From assembly GCA_028673005.1 (NCBI GenBank), contig CM054117.1, forward strand, positions 54,683,370 through 54,747,369: a stretch of 64,000 bases of DNA, given 5' to 3'. The stretch comes from Tanypteryx hageni (Eukaryota; Arthropoda; Insecta; Odonata; Petaluridae). The notes below the pieces were generated by a model. The model did not search any database. It was given only the letters and a program-made list of their open reading frames with translations, and was not told where the DNA came from. The stretch's first letter is position 1, and each line of letters starts with the position of its first letter. The translations under genes and the position numbers were made by a program. This document shows positions 31,702-42,700 of the stretch, piece by piece.

Positions 31702-32527
31702 GGAGTGCAAGATTTGACTTCTGTACTTCAAAATGATTATGAATAAAGGGATATTATAGGTGCATGGGGTATTAATAGACGAGAAAAAACCACACTTACA
31801 ACAACATAATTCGTAATAATTTTATAATACTTTGTTGTTTCGGAGGAAAAATATATCGTCAATGATTTTTACCATTCTTCCACAAAAATTCTTTTATTTC
31901 TTAATTTTAATAATATAATAATTTATTAAGAATTATTTATCATTCTAAAATTTTTTAAATTTTCCACCAAAGGCTTTTACCATTTGAAACGTGTGAGAGA
32001 AAGAGAGAGAGAGAGATATAGGAGGGATATCAGCGACGAAAAGGATTGCTTTGGTCTTGATGGAAACAGTAATTTTTCTGCTTCATACCAATAAATGGAG
32101 TGCAAAAAAGTGGAATTTGGAAGATGATTTCGGAAAGTTTTTCAGAATGAAACTAAACACTACCTAGTTTAATTTCGTTACATAGCAATTACACAATGCA
32201 GTGATTAAGATTACTTAGTCGATTTTTTAATGTTCGTTCGAAAATTTCGGGGGGTTCTGACGCCAAAATCCCCCTCATCGTACGCCCACGTCGTTTAGTA
32301 ATGCCATTAACAAATTTGTTATTAATAAAATTATTATGAACAAAATGAGGAGTCGAAAAATCATAACAACAAACAGTTTCCTATCATTCAACACAGGAAA
32401 TCCTAAATTTACTCAAGTTCATACGTGCGCCAATGGAACAATTGAAACGAATCCATTGTATCGTTTCTGCTGCAGAACAATACGAAAGGGACCGAATTCA
32501 CGAAAAGAACGACAATTCCCATCACTA
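31702..32527. other. No supported gene
   Basis: AT-rich with a short GA run near 31990-32015. No coding or RNA signal seen. Confidence 0.5.
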
Positions 32528-32790
32528 CTAGGAAGGATCTCCAGCTGAGTCGGCATTTCTGTGATACGGTGCCATCGACCTTTACCGCATATCCTATTGC
32601 CGGAAGAATGAAGCTTTGCTGCGGCGGATTTCTGAACAAGGTATCATTAAACTATTCTTTCTATAGTTCTGTTACTTCTTTTGCATTCTTCCTGTTATCG
32701 AGCGTAGGGAATCCCAAATGTTTCAAATCGGCATGGAAGATCGTACCCATGCGCAAACCCCCTTGTTGCAGCCCTGCCCCCAATCTCAAC
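32528..32790 (+). repeat. Unclassified dispersed repeat, copy 2
   Basis: Begins ctaggaaggatctccagctg and ends ccccaatctcaac; same orientation and nearly the same length as 14214-14478. Confidence 0.85.
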
Positions 32791-33259
32791 ACCCAAGACA
32801 TCCCACCCCCACGCTCACCCTTAAGAGGCACCCACCCAATATTTCCCTCTCTACCACACTCGTGTGAAAACAACAAAAATACCGCCACACGTGTTCATTT
32901 ACTTCCTTCCTTCCAAGTATAGTTTCCATGAAAAATCGTATTCGATATATCAACGGACAAATACGTTTTTAGGTACCCTGAATGTTTTCGCTATTTTCTC
33001 TGTGATATGTGTGCATCTGTATGTAATAAAAATTATGCGGACGCTCTAACAAAAACAACTAATCAGATCATTTTTTTTAAATAAGTAAAAATAAAAACTA
33101 TACGTACTTATCTCCGTATTGGAGAAGAATGGAATCAACATTACTTCCCGTTACATATTGCAAAGAAATTGGGTTTTATTCATTGGCGCTATTTTAATGA
33201 TGATTTTCAGAAATTTATTTGTAATAATTAATTATGAACTCTAATATTATTGAGATGAA

Positions 33260-33727
33260 GTGAAAAAATTGTCACAATATAATAATCAAACTTTAATAAA
33301 CGAAACTGAAACAATGCCATACGAGTACATATTTAGTCACGTTAAAAAGTCACAATTGTTTTCTGATTTTCATGTGATTCAACCGACTGCTACATTCATA
33401 TTAAATCCATTTGATGATTTTGAATTTAGTGAAATGTCAGCAGAAATAGCAAAAGTAATCGTACATAGACGCATTGCTGATATAGAAATGTAAATAATTA
33501 CCCTCCAATCAGATTTGTAGTTGAAGGCAAGAGCTTCTTCACAAAAGGATTTTTGGACACCGGTAGGAGAGGAAAAATATCCTTTGTTGAAAGAATCTTT
33601 CCAACGAATGAATTCATGTTTTGGGTATTTGTGTGAAAAAGGTTTCTCAACAATGAAATTTTTAAAACCTAAGTATAGAACGCAGTTAACTTATGTTCAT
33701 CTCAAGAACTGCATGATAGATACATAG
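33260..33727 (+). pseudogene. hAT transposase C-terminal part
   Basis: The first piece (33260-33493) has the ATFILNPFDDFEF stretch that precedes the dimerisation domain in SCAND3-like hAT enzymes. The second (33521-33727) has EEKYPLLKESFQRMNSCFGY and then CEKGFSTMKFLKPKYRTQLT, the C-terminal dimerisation motif, ending HLKNCMIDT. The two are in different frames with a break at about 33495. The catalytic part is absent upstream. The LINE at 33729 begins immediately after its last recognisable codon. Confidence 0.82.
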
Positions 33728-33728
33728 A

Positions 33729-34690
33729 TCTTTCCTCGTGACTATAGTGTTTTTAGAAAAGATCGATGTAGCCGGTCGGGAGGTGGAGTCTTTATAGCAG
33801 TTAGCAATAAATACGAACGTTACCCAATACAGATTAATGACGACGAAGTCGAAAGTGTTTGGAGTAGTGTGAAAGGGGGCGACTGTAAAACTAAATATAT
33901 GCGCCTTTTATAGACCACCAAATGCGAGCGTGGAAAGTATTTATTATCTAGAGAAACAAAAAGTTCGATTAATAAAGATAAAGCCATTATAATCGGGGGC
34001 TATTTCAATCTTCCGTCAATTGATTGGAGCCATAATTGCTTTTATCCCGGTGGTAGAGAGCGTGAATCTTGCGAGGCTTTACTTGAAACTTTCGGCAAAC
34101 ACTCATTGTATCAGTTAGTGAGATTTCCCACGAGATTTAATAATAAATTAGATTTATTGGCTACTAATCTTCCTGAGCGTATGAATAGGGTATCTGCTGC
34201 TGAGGGAATAAGCGATCACAAGGAGTTTCAGCTCAACATTAAGAAACAGGTTAAGGCTAAAAGAAAGCTTTATGTATTCGCCAAAGCCGATTTCACTAGA
34301 TAGAGCAGCCAGATTCGTAAAACAAAAGTACGAAAATAAGGAAAGCGTCACTTCATTACTGAGGGATTTGAACTGGGTACCACTGGAGGATCGTAGATTG
34401 AACTCATGGTTGCGGCTTCTAAAGAAATATAGATCGGAATGTCTATAAGACGAGGTTGTAGGAATAATTGAAGCACCAACGTATATAGGTAGAAACGACC
34501 GTGATGATAAGATACGTGAAATCGATTGTAGGACGGAGCGTTATCTAGGCTCGTTCTTTCCGAGGACAATACGAGATCGCAATAGAAAATGTCACCCTGC
34601 GATAGACAATCTTTAGGTAGGTTATGGTGCATTGTACCCCCTGCCACCCACCAATTAGGTGAAATGCAGGGTAACATGTAGATGTAGATA
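33729..34690 (+). mobile_element. LINE copy with internal deletion of reverse transcriptase
   Basis: Endonuclease codons (33735-34300) join directly to the C-terminal codons RAARFVKQKYENKESV at about 34303. The copy ends in hairpin 34639-34671 and tail gtaacatgtagatgtagata. Everything from the linker to the thumb of the reverse transcriptase is missing. Confidence 0.9.
33735..34615 (+). pseudogene. LINE ORF2: endonuclease fused to C terminus, no RT
   Basis: The endonuclease part reads PRDYSVFRKDRCSRSGGGVF, DEVESVWSSV, IIIGGYFNLPSIDW (tyrosine where the family has the catalytic aspartate of GGDFN), LDLLATNLPERM and EGISDHK. It has a stop near 33913. After KLYVFAKADFTR and a TAG comes the fused distal part: LEDRRLNSWLRLLKKYRSEC, VVGIIEAPTYIGRND and RTERYLGSFFPRTIRDRNRK. 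The junction at 34300-34306 skips roughly 1.5-2 kb relative to the copy at 21936-24515. Non-functional. Confidence 0.88.
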
Positions 34691-34869
34691 CCGGCTGTAT
34701 CCCAGAGTATAAAAAATTGGCAGGCACCATGCAATGTCAAATTTCACATTAAGTAATTAAAAATGGCTATTTTTGTAATTGTGTTAAATGATGCTGATGT
34801 ATTAAAATAGAAAATAATACCTTCAAATTATTTTGCATAACGCATTTTAGTATTATTTTGTCTATAATT

Positions 34870-35640
34870 TGTAATTTCAGACTTGTCTTTCATACATATT
34901 AAACCCATATGTGGCTCACGAGACATGCTGAATTGTTAGTGGCTCACGGTAGCCCAAAGGTTAAAAGCACAATGGACTTCAATATCAGATTGCAGTTCAA
35001 TAAGCTCAAGTTGCAGACGATCTGGTGCAGAGTTATAGTCCACAATAAATGGGTTTGATAATGGTGAACTTCTCTCGGGTTTCCAGCCCGGTTATTACGG
35101 AGATAAGATTTCAATTTCATTTTTAGAAGTACTGAAAAGCGTTCTTTGAACTCTTGAATTAAAATATCGATATCCCGTGCAAATCTTTTAGCAACCTTCT
35201 CGGTTAATATGATGGACGTTATAGATTCAAAACGATCATATTTGTTTTCCCTTAGCTGATTTTGAAACAAATTTAACTTTCCAATAAATGTGTTGATCAA
35301 ACGATACATTAAAGATATTTTTGTGTCATTTCCCTGCAGCTGCACATTCAAATTATTGATATGGAACATTATATCAACAAAAAATGCAAGATCCAAGAGA
35401 AAAATTTCTTCTCCGAATTCATTGATGGGTTTGTTTTTTGCTTGCATGAAAAAGTTAATTTCCTCTCGTAGGTCGAAAAATCTTTCCATCGCTTTTCATC
35501 TGCTTAACCAACGAAACATTTGTGAAATAAATAATATCAATTCCTACGGCTTCCTCCACATTATTTATCATTTTCTTAAATCTTCGATGCCTCAGAGCGC
35601 TGCCTCTGATGTAATTAACGGTTTTGATGATAATATTCAT
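34870..35640 (-). pseudogene. hAT transposase (SCAND3-like) with foreign patch
   Basis: On the minus strand: IRGSALRHRRFKKMINNVEE (35610-35550), a decayed region at the RWLS motif with a frameshift near 35495, then from 35489 AMERFFDLREEINFFMQAKN-like sequence, EIFLLDLAFFVDIMFHINNL, QLQGNDTKISLMYRLINTFI and FESITSIILTEKVAKRFARD. After MKLKSYL a patch of about 44 bases (35061-35104) matches the Penelope-like repeat at 63714-63757. Beyond it, in another frame, the hAT sequence resumes as SNPFIVDYNSAPDRLQLELI. The dimerisation segment that should follow is absent. Related C-terminal sequence at 33260-33727 is on the opposite strand. Confidence 0.82.
35061..35104 (-). repeat. Penelope-type patch inside hAT coding sequence
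   Basis: 37 of 44 bases match 63714-63757; shared core ctcgggtttcca. Confidence 0.7.
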
Positions 35641-36647
35641 GATAATTAATATTAATAATAATTAATGCACTTTTAACATAGATTTTGCACGTGAATAAGA
35701 CAGTGCAAATCGCTGACTTCAGCACATGGGAATTTTTGTAAAATATTTTTTATCAGCAACGAAACTGCACCATTTTTAGTGCTTTTCGTCATTGCTGAAA
35801 AGCACTATTTATCTTCGTAATGTCCGTCAGTACGCATATATCAGGGAAGAATTGGCTTAACCGATTTCACCCAAATTTAGTACATATAATATTCACATAA
35901 ATTAATGACCAAAGAGGCATATTTGAACCCGATTGACTCAGCAGGGATGCCACAATTACAAAGTTAAACTTTTCGGTAATTATGGATTTGGAAGGAATTG
36001 GCTGAACAGATTTCAACAAACTTTTGTAGGAAGGAGACGTACTACACAAAAAAATCAAGATTTTTAGTATAGATTGGTTTAGCTCGATAGAAGAAAATGA
36101 ACACTTTACCGTTGGGAAATCGCGTGATGCATTGAATCAATTGGAAAAAATTCCGCGCAAAGAGGTGTAAAGTTCGAGGTGCAGAGCGTTTGCATATTGA
36201 CTTTCCGGTGTTTCGTTTTCCCTATCGGTCCCTCACTAAATTACAGGCTCGAAGACTTGGCGTTTTTTTGGAGATGAAAACAGGGCGAGGAAATTTCAGA
36301 TACTCCAAATATCGGTGAAGTACTAAAACAATTGAGTGGGATCAAAAAGTTGATCGCGTTTCCTCGCCTTTCTACGCTGGTGGATCGATAAGGGACCTGA
36401 ATTTAGCCGTTTTATAAATTTATTACTTTGCCATTAGAAATCATATCCTGACTCCCTGTCTGGAGGCTCGTATTAATTTTTAGTGAAATTACATAAGTTA
36501 TTTTGAATATTCTTAGCAAAATATCAAATTCGAATTTATATTTGTTCGTGATTAAACAAATACTAGAAGCCATTTGTAAGATTTCAGTGCCTATGTATTG
36601 TCGTAGATCTGAAAATGATAGAATATATCATTTTTGATATACATGTA
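35641..36647. other. No supported gene
   Basis: Around 35818-36060 there are transposon-tail-like phrases (gtccgtcagtacgcatatat, ttggcttaaccgatttcacc) but no boundaries. Nothing coding. Confidence 0.4.
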
Positions 36648-37224
36648 CGGGTTTCCCTCTCTTTATGAGGGTTCGCTTTATGCGAATTAGCTATTATGCG
36701 GCAAACTTATTGCTACCGGAATTTCTTTTTATGCGTCTTTGATTCGCTCTTGTGCGGTTACGCGGCCAGTGCAATACAAATGAAAGACAGTTCTCCACTA
36801 CTCCACAAGGTGACCAGTCTCTCATTAACTCTTATGCTGTGCGTATTAGTACTAAAGTAAAAGAGATAAGAGTGGAGTGGATATTGTAGAGTGGAGATGA
36901 GACGGAGATTTCGTGTTTGAGTACACTTGAGAAGTTTTGCCTCCTTGTCCGCGGAACTTACGTTGGGTCAAGACCCTCCAGCAGTTTAACCTCCACTATT
37001 ATTTCACTCACAACAGCCACCACTTGTGCTCGTCAACTTCCTTTTATTGGCGAGTATAATTTAAGTCGTTACGGAGCGAAAGAAGAGCGTCTTGGAGGGG
37101 AAATAGAATTGCTTGTGGGACGTATCCCTATATTTTACATGTAAATATGGGTTCTGTTTATGCGAATTCGCTTTATGCGTCACTTTTCTGGAACGCAACC
37201 CTCACATGAAGAGAGGGAAACCTG
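36648..37224. mobile_element. pogo/mariner-type MITE with TA duplication
   Basis: cgggtttccctctctttatg (36648-36667) and the reverse complement of the right end, caggtttccctctcttcatg, match at 18 of 20. TA flanks both sides (36646-36647, 37225-37226). Subterminal tttatgcgaatt motifs occur near both ends. 577 bp, no coding sequence. Confidence 0.85.
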
Positions 37225-37226
37225 TA

Positions 37227-39086
37227 TTCATTCATCGATTAGCTCATTCGATTTTGTGCTTGATTTTAGAGAACAATATTATTAGTATTGGAGAGCGGCA
37301 GCGGGTCACCATACCAATTAAGGGGAAATGTTGGTCACTTATCTTGAAAGTACTTTAATTTTAAATGAAAATATTAGCGAGTGAGATTTTGAAGCTGTAA
37401 ACCAGAGACTATGCTAGGATAATTAGCTAATATGTTCTAAAACTCAGTTTTATCTTTCATTGCTAAAAAATGTTCTGCAGCTTATTATTGCATTGCAAAT
37501 GTATTAATTCTAACATGGGGGCCCGTTGCTGTACTTCCTGCAAACATCTAGAGACCCTTGCGTGAAGTGACCCAATGCGATAGTTCCTATGACCAAAAAA
37601 ATATTACAAAGAGTGTTACTACCTGAACCTATTTTATTGTCCCTCTTAAAATAATTATATATCTCACATCATTTTCATAACCAAAAGCACATACTACCTA
37701 CATGATTTATACTACTGGTACACAATATTTTTTGTTTTCCTCAATATTTCTGATGGTACCGCATATCGTGTTCTGTGGTTTGTTTAATATTAAGTAATCA
37801 ATGCACCGGCCACGCGTCAATGTCGAAAGAAATTAATCACAAACATTATCAATATAGTAATTTGCTTAAACTGCGCAATAAAACTTGCAAACGAACGATA
37901 TTTTCAATGCATGCGAGAAATATCTTTCTATTTGAAATGTTAAGTTGTCCATTATTACAATGCATTGGAATCGTTTCCTTTCTTTGCTACGTATTTCATT
38001 TGTTTTGTTTACACGAAAATTTTCACGTAAATTTTCAATCGGTTATTGTCCTTGATGCATTTGTTTCATTTTAGGCTTATTGTTAGTGCAAATGTACTTG
38101 AAAGTCCGAGTCTAACAATGCAAAAATTCGAGATCAACAATTGATATGTTGAAAAATCGGAGCAAATCGGATAGTGTTTGGTTCAGCATTTCTTGAGAAC
38201 AATATATAATGAGAGTGAGAGAAAATCACATATCTGACATCATTGCACAAACAAGCCTACTCAAAGATATTTACGAAAGTATTATGTAATTCAGAACGCA
38301 ATATTTTATTATTTTGTTGCGTTTTCTAAATAACAATTGATTTCAAACCAATTATATTTTTTGAAAATTTGTATTTTGGGTGGGGGGTTAAAGCTTTGTG
38401 ATGACATAAATGGAAGGGGTCTGAGTTTTTGTGACGAAATATAATGACGGAGGAAAGGGGCGGTCAAAAATCCGCCAAAATTGCGTGCCGCCATTTATGG
38501 ACGACAGTGCAGTAAGGTAACTCGTTCAACGAACGTTTGTTGAACGAATCTTCGCTTTAACGAATGAATTTAATTTTATGATTTTACTTTAAGTCGAAAA
38601 TTTTGTTTACTTTAACGAACTAAATAACATGTATCCAACTCAAATCGAAGAAACTCGGATGTTTACGAATGCTCTTGGGGTCACAAGGACCGTCTTGTTT
38701 ACCCATGAATTTTTCGTTTGCCCACTTTATCACGCATTTTTCCTAACGCCTGCATTTCTTGAGAGGTGTCACCGAACGTGTTGTTTGTTACTAATAATAT
38801 ATATATATATATATATACAAATTAAAGAGGAAATGCACTACGCAGTGTTTCCTACAACCATTCTATACTTCAAACTTCAGTCTGTGACTTGGATTGACTA
38901 CGTTCGGTCGCATTCGTTTCCTCGCGATTCATACATAATCGTTACATCACGAGGATTTGTTTTAAAGCCATTGCCGTGGCCACATTTATCGTACTTGCTC
39001 GTACTTTTCTCATGAATGTTCAACTTTTTGTTAATTATTTTTCTGGAGATGTTTTAAACCACGAGGAGTTCTTTATTCTTTATTGA
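37227..39086. other. No supported gene
   Basis: Around 38506-38600 cagtaaggtaactcgttcaa and repeated cgttcaacgaac/aacgaatc motifs suggest a further pogo-type terminus without a found partner. A 128-codon frame at 38629-39015 includes a TA run and has no recognised motif. Confidence 0.4.
38790..38815. repeat. (TA)n microsatellite, short
   Basis: About twelve TA units. Confidence 0.9.
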
Positions 39087-39210
39087 GGCCTGGCCAAGTG
39101 TGATTTGTGCAAAGCAAAGTTAAGCTTCAAGTCTTCTGTCACTAATTTGCGGAAACATCTTAGCAGAAAACACCCAACTGTGAAAATAGAAACAAATCTA
39201 AGATTTTCTC
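39087..39210 (+). pseudogene. BED zinc-finger fragment of a hAT transposase
   Basis: A plus-strand frame reads AKCDLCKAKLSFKSSVTNLR and then KHLSRKHPTVKIE. The C-x2-C pair followed by the NLRKHLSRKH histidines is the BED-type DNA-binding finger found at the N terminus of hAT transposases and their domesticated relatives. A stop precedes it (near 39084) and no catalytic domain follows, so it is an isolated remnant. The match is short but all four zinc ligands and the TNLRKHL core are present. Confidence 0.7.
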
Positions 39211-39478
39211 ATTAAAATTACCTTCAACATTTTTGTCATGTTTAGTTAACCCCTCAAGCGCGACGACATTTTAATCAAACCCATTTGGGAGACCGGGGGA
39301 TATTTAAATAAATTTACTATTCTGGAGCGAAGTTATTTAAAAATACATAACTTTTCACCTTTTTAATGGATTTACCTGAATTTCTCTGAAGATTCCCACA
39401 AAACTATGTGTATTTATATAACTTATTTTAAACACCCATTTTATTTATTCCTTTTCCATGAAACAGCGATGAATTATT

Positions 39479-40140
39479 AGGCGTTCTTTGCCAGCGAAGC
39501 GATAATAGCGGAACGCCTTATGGGCACGTCTGGTCCGTCCATCCGTCCGTCGTAACTTTCATCTCCTAAACCGCTGGATGAGTTTTAATTTAATTATATA
39601 TGAGTGATCTTTAATAAAACTTATCGCCCAATTGTGGTTTTCAACTGAATTCGTCAATTAGAACTTCCACTTTACACAATTACTTTAATAATCTTATACT
39701 AGTATCTCGGTAAATGGCATCCGTCAAGCAACAATGAAATAGCAAACTTTTATCTCTCTAGCTCTTATATGATCTGTAAGGTATAGATTAAAAAGATTAT
39801 TCGAATAGAGAACAACATTTACTACAAGAAGGTCCGCGAGGCTACATAATTACGAGTTATGGTTTTGTAGAAAAAATTGAGAAAATCCAGAGAAAAACAT
39901 CGCATATGTTGTTTACATCGATCTCTAAGACGGTTCTCTCGGCAAACAACAATTAAAAATCTATATATTTCTCCCTTATTCTCTTATATTATCCGTGAGG
40001 TATAGATTTAAAGATGTCTTGAACACCCCACATATTTCCATGTGTAAAGCAAGGTATAAAAATATCAACTTTGGCTAAGGTTTGGCCTTGCGATTTATTT
40101 ACTGTATTGCCATAAGAGTTTGATTGCGAATTGTCTAGGA
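39479..40140 (-). mobile_element. Helitron-type element, 3' part with helicase end
   Basis: In minus-strand order: a helicase C-terminal remnant (40140-40016), then a repeat region equivalent to the 218-bp units of 13271-13706, then the ccgtc-agcggtttaggag stretch, a GACG run (near 39545) and the terminal hairpin (39525-39482) closing at CCTAA. The end is followed by T, fitting CTRR-T Helitron insertion. Confidence 0.72.
40016..40140 (-). pseudogene. Helitron Pif1-like helicase, C-terminal remnant
   Basis: The minus-strand frame reads SYGNTVNKSQGQTLAKVDIF and then PCFTHGN. This corresponds to the NKSQGQT and F(S/T)HGQ blocks near the C terminus of Pif1-type helicases, including the helicase of Helitron RepHel proteins. 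After HGN the frame runs into unrelated residues. The rest of the protein is missing, so Helitron rather than host Pif1 origin rests on the adjoining hairpin/CTAA terminus. Confidence 0.68.
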
Positions 40141-41421
40141 TGCATGTTAAAAGGAATTGCTGGATCATTTGACGTTTCTATTTTATACGTGGGAGAAAAT
40201 GAATGATTCCAGCCATAGAACCAGTAATGACTTCCAATAATTAATTTAATTATTTATCACATTTAATTAATCAATCATTAATCATTCTCTTCCATATTTT
40301 CCAATCATAAAATGCACTATGTGACTCTTATTGAAATTAAATAATCGTACATTCAGTTATCGAGTTAAATCATTATGTTCTCTTTCAGATTCAAGGAACT
40401 TCATTGCATTGTAACTTTAATTGCAAATATGAAAGTTTATTTACTAACATTACTAACTGTATATTGTTGTTAGTAACCATACAAACTCTTTAAACAAAAC
40501 ATTTCTCTTTGTGTAATATAATAGAGATAATTATTCTCTGAAATATACCTAATGTTCTACTATTTAATTTTTTTAATTTTCTTGCTCACTGCTTCACTAG
40601 TCACCGATTTAATATATACTACCTACCACCAGGCTACCAAGTAAGTACTCGTTATCGGCCGATACTTGGTTTTTATGGCGTTACCACTGTCACCAACTCC
40701 ACCAGCACAAGGTCAATACAATGAAAAAGTCACCGGTGACTCAAATAACAGGTATGAGTCACAAGTATTTTTTTGTCACAGGAACAGTTTGTCACTGTGA
40801 CAGGAAAAAAGTCAGTCCCCAACTCTAGTGACGACTGCAGTAACATCGTCACTTACGAAACGTTGCCCTCCGAGATGCTTTTTTTTGAAGTTCATAAAGA
40901 GCAGAGCGCACACAACACACGCATTTCACAATTCATTGTTCCGGCTAGCGTATAATTTGAAATGACAAGAACGAAACATTGGTTTGTTATTACATCCTTC
41001 CTCGTAAATGTCTGCTATATCATCTGCATAAACAGACGGACGGATCAAACGTAACAGTTTTTAACAAAAAAAAAAACAAAACGAAAGCAGCTTGATTAAT
41101 AAATGAGATAAATGTAAAAATGATCACATTTTGAGTTGTTTCTACAGAACAACAGACGCACTTTCCTTTTGTGAAACAAATGCATTATCAATTATGTATC
41201 TACGTAAAATAAACGTCGATTGAAATCAAATTGTTTAGGTAATTAAGTTAATGTTATTTCGTTTAATTATAGCATTTAAAATTTGACTCCTTACTGCAAA
41301 TTTTACGCTTAGTTTTATCGATCAAATTATTGTTTTATCGTGTCCGACCAAAAAGGGTGGAAAAGGAATACAATGCATTTCTTTGATCTCTGTTGCGCTT
41401 TGGACAACGCACCACTAATGA

Positions 41422-41424
<3 letters not shown>
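40141..41424. other. No supported gene
   Basis: AT-rich. Near 40730-40810 gtcac/gtgac motifs repeat (tgagtcacaag, tttgtcactgtgacagg). Nothing coding. Confidence 0.4.

Positions 41425-41505
<81 letters not shown>
41425..41505. repeat. (TA)n tract, outer side of palindrome
   Basis: About 40 TA units directly before the left palindrome arm. Confidence 0.97.
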
Positions 41506-41507
<2 letters not shown>

Positions 41508-41868
41508 ATGTCAACAAGGTGTTGGGATGAGGAAACCCAGTGAGCACTCACCAATCAGACGACTTCAGGTTGGCGAGGCCCCGGGGATGTCGAAGCGACA
41601 CACGTAAAATAACACAAAAACACAGAAACATCACAAACGTAATGCTTTCGGAACTACTCCTTCTTCAGCTACAGAGAGCTACAGAGTTCTCTCTCTGTAG
41701 CTGAAGAAGGAGTAGTTCCGAAAGCTTTACGTTTGTGATGTTTCTGTGTTTTTGTGTTATTTTACGTGTGTCGCTTCGACATCCTCGGGGCCTCGCCAAC
41801 CTGAAGTCGTCTGATTGGTGAGTGCTCACTGGGTTTCCTCATCCCAACACCTTGTTGACATCCATATA
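41501..41868. repeat. Palindrome of two Penelope-type terminal repeats
   Basis: Arms 41501-41678 and 41691-41868 are inverted copies, 178 bp each, with a 12-bp spacer. Walking both arms I found two mismatches and no indel. A third, more diverged direct copy lies at 42522-42700. Shared core: ctgaagaagg, tgtgtttttgtgtt, ttttacgtgt and caacaccttgttg. Inverted and direct pseudo-LTR copies around the coding region are known for Penelope-like elements. Confidence 0.95.
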
Positions 41869-41883
41869 TTCATTTTACCTTTC

Positions 41884-41887
<4 letters not shown>

Positions 41888-41941
<54 letters not shown>
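41888..41941. repeat. (TA)n tract after second terminal repeat
   Basis: About 27 TA units between the palindrome and the GIY-YIG coding part. Confidence 0.97.
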
Positions 41942-41943
<2 letters not shown>

Positions 41944-42343
41944 AAAACCTCGCTGCCTCACTTGCCCTATCCACCTACCATCATCTTCTTTCTCGAGTCC
42001 CTCCACCAACATCACCTACCCCATCACCTCCAGAAGCAACTGCACCACCCGTAACGTCATTTACCTCCTTACCTGCACCCTTTGTCCCGCGTTTTACGTA
42101 GGCCTCACCAGCAATCCGTTAAACATCCGAATGAACGGTCACCGGAATAGCGTTTCTCTCAGACGCCCCCTCCCAGTTGCATTACATGCTAATACCCACA
42201 ATGTCCCCTTCAATAGTTGCTACAATGTTAGGATTATTCGCGCTTTACCCTATGACACTCCTGCCCTCCTTCTCCGACACTGGGAACTAGCACATATCCA
42301 TCTTCTCGACTCTTTCTCTCCGCCTGACCTCAACCTCCGCTAA
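41942..42343 (+). pseudogene. Penelope-like element, GIY-YIG endonuclease end
   Basis: The frame, open through the TA tract, carries RCLTCPIHLPS, then SNCTTRNVIYLLTCTLCPAF and FYVGLTSNPLNIRMNGHRNS (about 42050-42151). This is the GIY-YIG nuclease fold as it appears at the C terminus of Penelope-like retroelements, with the cysteine pairs that precede it. The arginine-containing NIRMNGHR helix is present. The polypeptide ends at a stop at 42341-42343 with DSFSPPDLNLR. The reverse transcriptase that should lie upstream is missing; the TA tract and terminal repeats take its place, so the copy is 5'-truncated. The domain nicks target DNA during retrotransposition. It has no visible frameshift, but without the polymerase it is a fragment. 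Confidence 0.85.
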
Positions 42344-42521
42344 CCCTATTAGCCCCCTTACAATGTTTCCTTGTTACTTTGTAACTATTCGGACTCTACC
42401 TCATCACACTCCCTCTTTATTGGCTATCCACCCCTCCTACTCCCCACCTCCTCCAATCATCAACCTTCCCACATCACCCTGTCATTCCCCGCCCAGTGTG
42501 TCACTTTACGTTACTCTTTCG

Positions 42522-42696
42522 CTGAAGAAGGGCTTAGGCCCGATAAGCTTGCGTGTGTTTTTGTGTTCGTGTGTTTTACGTGTCTCTTCGACGCCCCCAG
42601 CAGCCTGCCAGCTTGGTCCTCAACTTGGTGAGTGTCCGCTGGGCTTCCCTCAACACCTTGTTGCCACCCTCATCACTACCTTTTCTTTTCCTTTAG

Positions 42697-42700
<4 letters not shown>
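42522..42700 (+). repeat. Penelope-type terminal repeat, third copy
   Basis: Starts ctgaagaagggcttaggccc and shares with the palindrome arm the tgtgtttttgtgtt, ttttacgtgtc, ctcttcgac and ctcaacaccttgttg phrases. The order is the same as in the right arm, and a TA tract follows it (42701-42747). Confidence 0.88.

Noticed and set aside
38629..39015. 128-codon plus-strand ORF
   Set aside because: Runs through a TA microsatellite and shows no domain; likely chance.
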